This document shows, one piece after another, positions 7,701-8,668 of a stretch of 8,668 nt of DNA. The stretch covers positions 1 through 8,668 of the forward strand of contig JBCCSZ010000327.1 of assembly GCA_039199225.1 (NCBI GenBank). Reading direction: 5' to 3'. The notes beneath the pieces were generated by a model. That model saw only the letters and a list, made by a program, of their open reading frames with translations, was not told where the DNA came from and searched no databases. The stretch's first letter is position 1. Each line of letters begins with the position of its first letter. This DNA is from JBCCSZ01 sp039199225. Its GTDB lineage: Bacteria > Bacteroidota > Bacteroidia > Chitinophagales > Saprospiraceae. Position numbers and translations under genes: made by a program.

Positions 7701-8668
7701 ACTTGCTGGGTGTGGAAAAAGTGGGCATCCGAGATAATTTCTTTCACCTGGGAGGCAGTTCCTTGACGGCTGTTCGCCTCATACGACAGATCAACCAACA
7801 GATGGGGGCCAACATTCCCCTGAACTGGATTTTTGAGGTTTATACCATAGAGGGACTAACTAAAAAAATCCAAAAGGGATTTACTTGGAGTGCTGGATTG
7901 GATAAAGATTACAACGATACAAAGCTGGCCGAAAAGGTCAAGATTGCAGACCTATCTTACACAGCCGGTCGACCATCCTTTTTCTTTTCTGCGCCACTTG
8001 CTGGCACCCTTCCATCGACCAGCATCATTGGAATTATAGATATGGGACCCTTATTAAAAGATGCTGCCAACCTGTATGGTATTCAACCACCAGGTATGTT
8101 TTCAGAAATTGCAGAGTTTGTCAATGAAGGGAAAAAGGTGGATTTAAATGAATGGGAATTTCCATTTGCAGCCTTAGAAAATATCTTCGACCAAACAATC
8201 CAGGAAATCAAAGCCCGCCAAGGCAAAGGACCCTACCACTTGGGTGGGTTTTGCTCAGGGGGCATACTCGCCGTAGAAGCCGCCCGACGGCTGAGAAGCG
8301 AAGGTGAAACAGTAGAAAGCATTGTACTCCTCGACCCACCGCGCTGGCTAACAGAGCCTGTCGACCCTTCCGAAATCAAGCGGGATTACACCCGTGAAGA
8401 GATTGCCAAGTTCGTCGTCAGTGACATCGGATGGAGTGCGCCAATGGATTTTGATCAGCTCCTGGCCGATCTCAAGACACAACCGATGGATGCAGCCTGG
8501 CGCATCGGTATCGAACACCTGGAAAAGTACGAAGTACTGAGTAAAAGAGTAATGCCAGAAGATTTAAAACGGTCTTTTGTCAACAAGTTTTTCAATGATA
8601 AAGTATTGGCCATTTTCTTTGCAGAGCAACAGTACAAACTGCCTCCGGTGGAAGAAGATAGCTTGGTC
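4568..8668 (+). CDS. Nonribosomal peptide synthetase, termination module TubC-C-A(Ser)-PCP-TE, 3' end outside window
   Basis: A 1367-codon open frame runs from the ATG at 4568 to the last base without a stop; the C terminus lies beyond the window. Domains: TubC-type docking about 1-55, condensation about 73-505, adenylation about 517-1012, peptidyl carrier about 1030-1102, and thioesterase from about 1124 onward. The protein should accept a beta-hydroxyacyl chain from the PKS ACP, couple it to an activated amino acid predicted to be L-serine, and release the product. No epimerisation, methylation or second module is present, so the residue should stay L. The TE nucleophile is Cys1229, not serine. 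The start is favoured because translation from it gives a full TubC domain and no better in-frame ATG lies between the two genes. Roughly 60-100 residues, including the TE histidine, are probably missing on the right. Confidence 0.95.
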   Translation, partial: MKLENFIFELKKRNIEVKVVDGHLKVGIPKRMDASDIIQKIRENKAELIAFIEASRRTQTPYQSIVKASEKLEYCLSSKQQRLFFLHEFDKKSLAYNISTAFELEGVLDIDRLESAFRQLIDRHESLRTIFLMKDMEPVQQIQSEVDFKLEIFDSQYSVQETLDAFIRPFDLEEEIPIRAGLLHLPTGNYLLLMDVHHIVSDGHSNRILVNDLMAFYQGQSLPELSLHYKDYAEWSRSEEQLKRLEAHKSYWMSQFSEEHTLLDLPTDFDRPTKSRHKGALWEFVIGQKEVTQLKQIAESEGVTMYVLLLSIYAIFLSKLSNEEDVVIGTPVVGRQHAELEHVMGMFVNTLPMRIKPDKALSFKAFLRSFKKYVLECFEHQELPYEELVEELQLDRDMSRNPLFDAMFNCDTFEEIKVEIPGFSIKPFSMEHEVSQFDLTLLSVEREGEVLMYFEYDTALFEMATIKQFEGYLRQIIATVNANPAVLLSEISILSELEQKQLLKDFNDTKTDYPKEETIISLFEKQVKETGEKIAIRFEEETLTYQQLDQLANKIATYLVEEKDVQVGDLVGVMMERELYLIPFIFGILKAGAAYVPIDPKFPQERIQTIIDDADLKAFISRNSLLSTKILAIPGFVDLDAALQQITARPDCVLNARYASQNLAYVIYTSGSTGQPKGVMIEHHSLVNRIAWMQKNHPIGTEDVLIQKTPIVFDVSVWELFWWSVTGASLSLLKPGGEKDPEQMTRLIQRDGVTTMHFVPSMLSVFLSDITEDYDYTPLSSLRQVFTSGEALKKEHAHTFGKTIHQHIGTRLINLYGPTEATIDVSYYECQFDDLPSNIPIGKPIDNTALYILDKSNHPAAIGVKGELCIGGVGLARAYLNRPELTDEKFVEHPFIPGERIYRTGDLARWRKDGNIEFLGRIDHQVKVRGHRIELGEIEARMGRHPNITEAVVVVDSHREEQFLCAYYVSDQVLEDAHIRTFLREGLPDYMVPTFYHRMDEMPLTGNGKLNRKALPKIFLNLHTENEYVPPKDAVQLKLTEIWADLLGVEKVGIRDNFFHLGGSSLTAVRLIRQINQQMGANIPLNWIFEVYTIEGLTKKIQKGFTWSAGLDKDYNDTKLAEKVKIADLSYTAGRPSFFFSAPLAGTLPSTSIIGIIDMGPLLKDAANLYGIQPPGMFSEIAEFVNEGKKVDLNEWEFPFAALENIFDQTIQEIKARQGKGPYHLGGFCSGGILAVEAARRLRSEGETVESIVLLDPPRWLTEPVDPSEIKRDYTREEIAKFVVSDIGWSAPMDFDQLLADLKTQPMDAAWRIGIEHLEKYEVLSKRVMPEDLKRSFVNKFFNDKVLAIFFAEQQYKLPPVEEDSLV
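4784..6082 (+). other. Condensation (C) domain
   Basis: This domain forms the amide bond between the PKS-derived acyl group and the PCP-bound amino acid. Motifs are C1 LSSKQQRLFFL (76-86), the catalytic HHIVSDG (197-203, H198 as the second histidine), YKDYAEW (229-235) and C5 IGTPVVGR (328-335) with GMFVNTL (345-351). The intact HHxxxDG motif indicates a condensing domain, not a heterocyclising one (DxxxxD). It takes its donor from an ACP, so functionally it is a hybrid PKS-NRPS condensation domain. Confidence 0.92.
6116..7603 (+). other. Adenylation (A) domain, predicted L-serine specific
   Basis: This domain activates an amino acid as aminoacyl-AMP and loads the PCP. Core motifs are clear: A2 LKAGAAYVPID, A3 YTSGSTGQPKG (668-678), A4 FDVSVWELF, A5 NLYGPTEATI, A7 YRTGDLARW (902-910), A8 GRIDHQVKVRGHRIELGEIE and A10 NGKLNRKAL with K1009. 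Aligned by eye to GrsA, the pocket residues are D714, V715, W718, H757, F786, S788, L815, I823, D824 and K1009, giving DVWHFSLIDK. This differs from the EntF serine code as I recall it (DVWHFSLVDK) only by Ile for Val. Confidence 0.9.
7655..7873 (+). other. Peptidyl carrier protein (PCP/thiolation) domain
   Basis: The phosphopantetheine site is LGGSSL with S1065, the serine directly before the Leu of the motif. Flanking helices (LKLTEIWADLLGVEKVGIRDNF before, LTAVRLIRQIN after) are typical of the family. It lies directly between the A and TE domains, with no epimerase. Confidence 0.94.
7937..8668 (+). other. Type I thioesterase (TE) domain with cysteine nucleophile, truncated by window edge
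   Basis: This is an alpha/beta-hydrolase release domain. The nucleophile elbow is GGFCSGG, where the usual GxSxG serine is replaced by C1229. The catalytic acid is probably D1256 in IVLLDPP. The catalytic histidine would lie downstream of the window. The N-terminal loop that normally reads like HPAGG is FSAPLAG (about 1140-1146), followed by a stretch a few residues longer than usual before YGIQPPG. The region 1260-1367 corresponds to the lid. The domain could hydrolyse, macrocyclise, oligomerise or form a strained ring; the sequence alone does not decide. Confidence 0.88.

Noticed and set aside
7874..7936. Epimerisation or other domain between PCP and TE
   Set aside because: Only about 20 residues separate the PCP from the TE. 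They form a linker.
8255..8257. Ser1230 as the TE nucleophile instead of Cys1229
   Set aside because: Canonical GGWSFGG aligns residue for residue with GGFCSGG, placing Cys at the nucleophile. Using Ser1230 would lose the first glycine of GxSxG.
8526..8540. Short inverted repeat around GTACGAAGTAC
   Set aside because: A four-base arm in coding sequence is expected by chance and has no context as a regulatory site.

Overview
The window holds two large, co-directional genes from a hybrid polyketide/nonribosomal-peptide assembly line and almost nothing else. The first (16-4536) is a complete one-module type I PKS with domain order KS-AT-KR-ACP. The second (4568 to beyond the right edge) is a termination NRPS with a TubC-type N-terminal docking domain followed by C-A-PCP-TE. 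Its reading frame is uninterrupted from 4568 to 8668, and the protein is cut inside the TE domain. A 31-base gap separates the genes, so they are very probably co-transcribed.

Reading the line: the PKS takes an acyl chain from an upstream module outside the window. It extends the chain with malonyl-CoA (AT motif HAFH) and reduces the new keto group to a hydroxyl. The KR keeps its catalytic residues, and there is no DH or ER. The beta-hydroxyacyl-ACP is then handed to the NRPS. The ten pocket residues I read from the A domain are D-V-W-H-F-S-L-I-D-K, essentially the serine code of EntF-type domains. The predicted late intermediate is therefore a beta-hydroxyacyl-L-serine thioester on the PCP. 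The TE releases it, but the nucleophile elbow reads G-F-C-S-G, with cysteine in place of the usual serine.

The most interesting feature is this pairing of a serine-loading module with a cysteine-nucleophile TE whose oxyanion-loop region is also atypical. Cysteine TEs are known from strained-ring-forming systems (obafluorin beta-lactone, sulfazecin beta-lactam). A C-A(Ser)-PCP-TE module fed by a 3-hydroxyacyl group also recalls serrawettin W1 and enterobactin chemistry. A seryl beta-lactone, a serratamolide-like cyclic dimer and simple hydrolysis are all compatible with what is visible. This is inference.

Organism: no Shine-Dalgarno sequence precedes either start. A/T-rich leaders, moderate base composition and the general flavour of the proteins suggest Bacteroidota (for example Chitinophaga- or Saprospiraceae-like bacteria), but this is tentative. 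No RNA genes, mobile elements, CRISPR arrays, terminators or convincing promoters were seen. There is no gene-free stretch longer than 31 bases.
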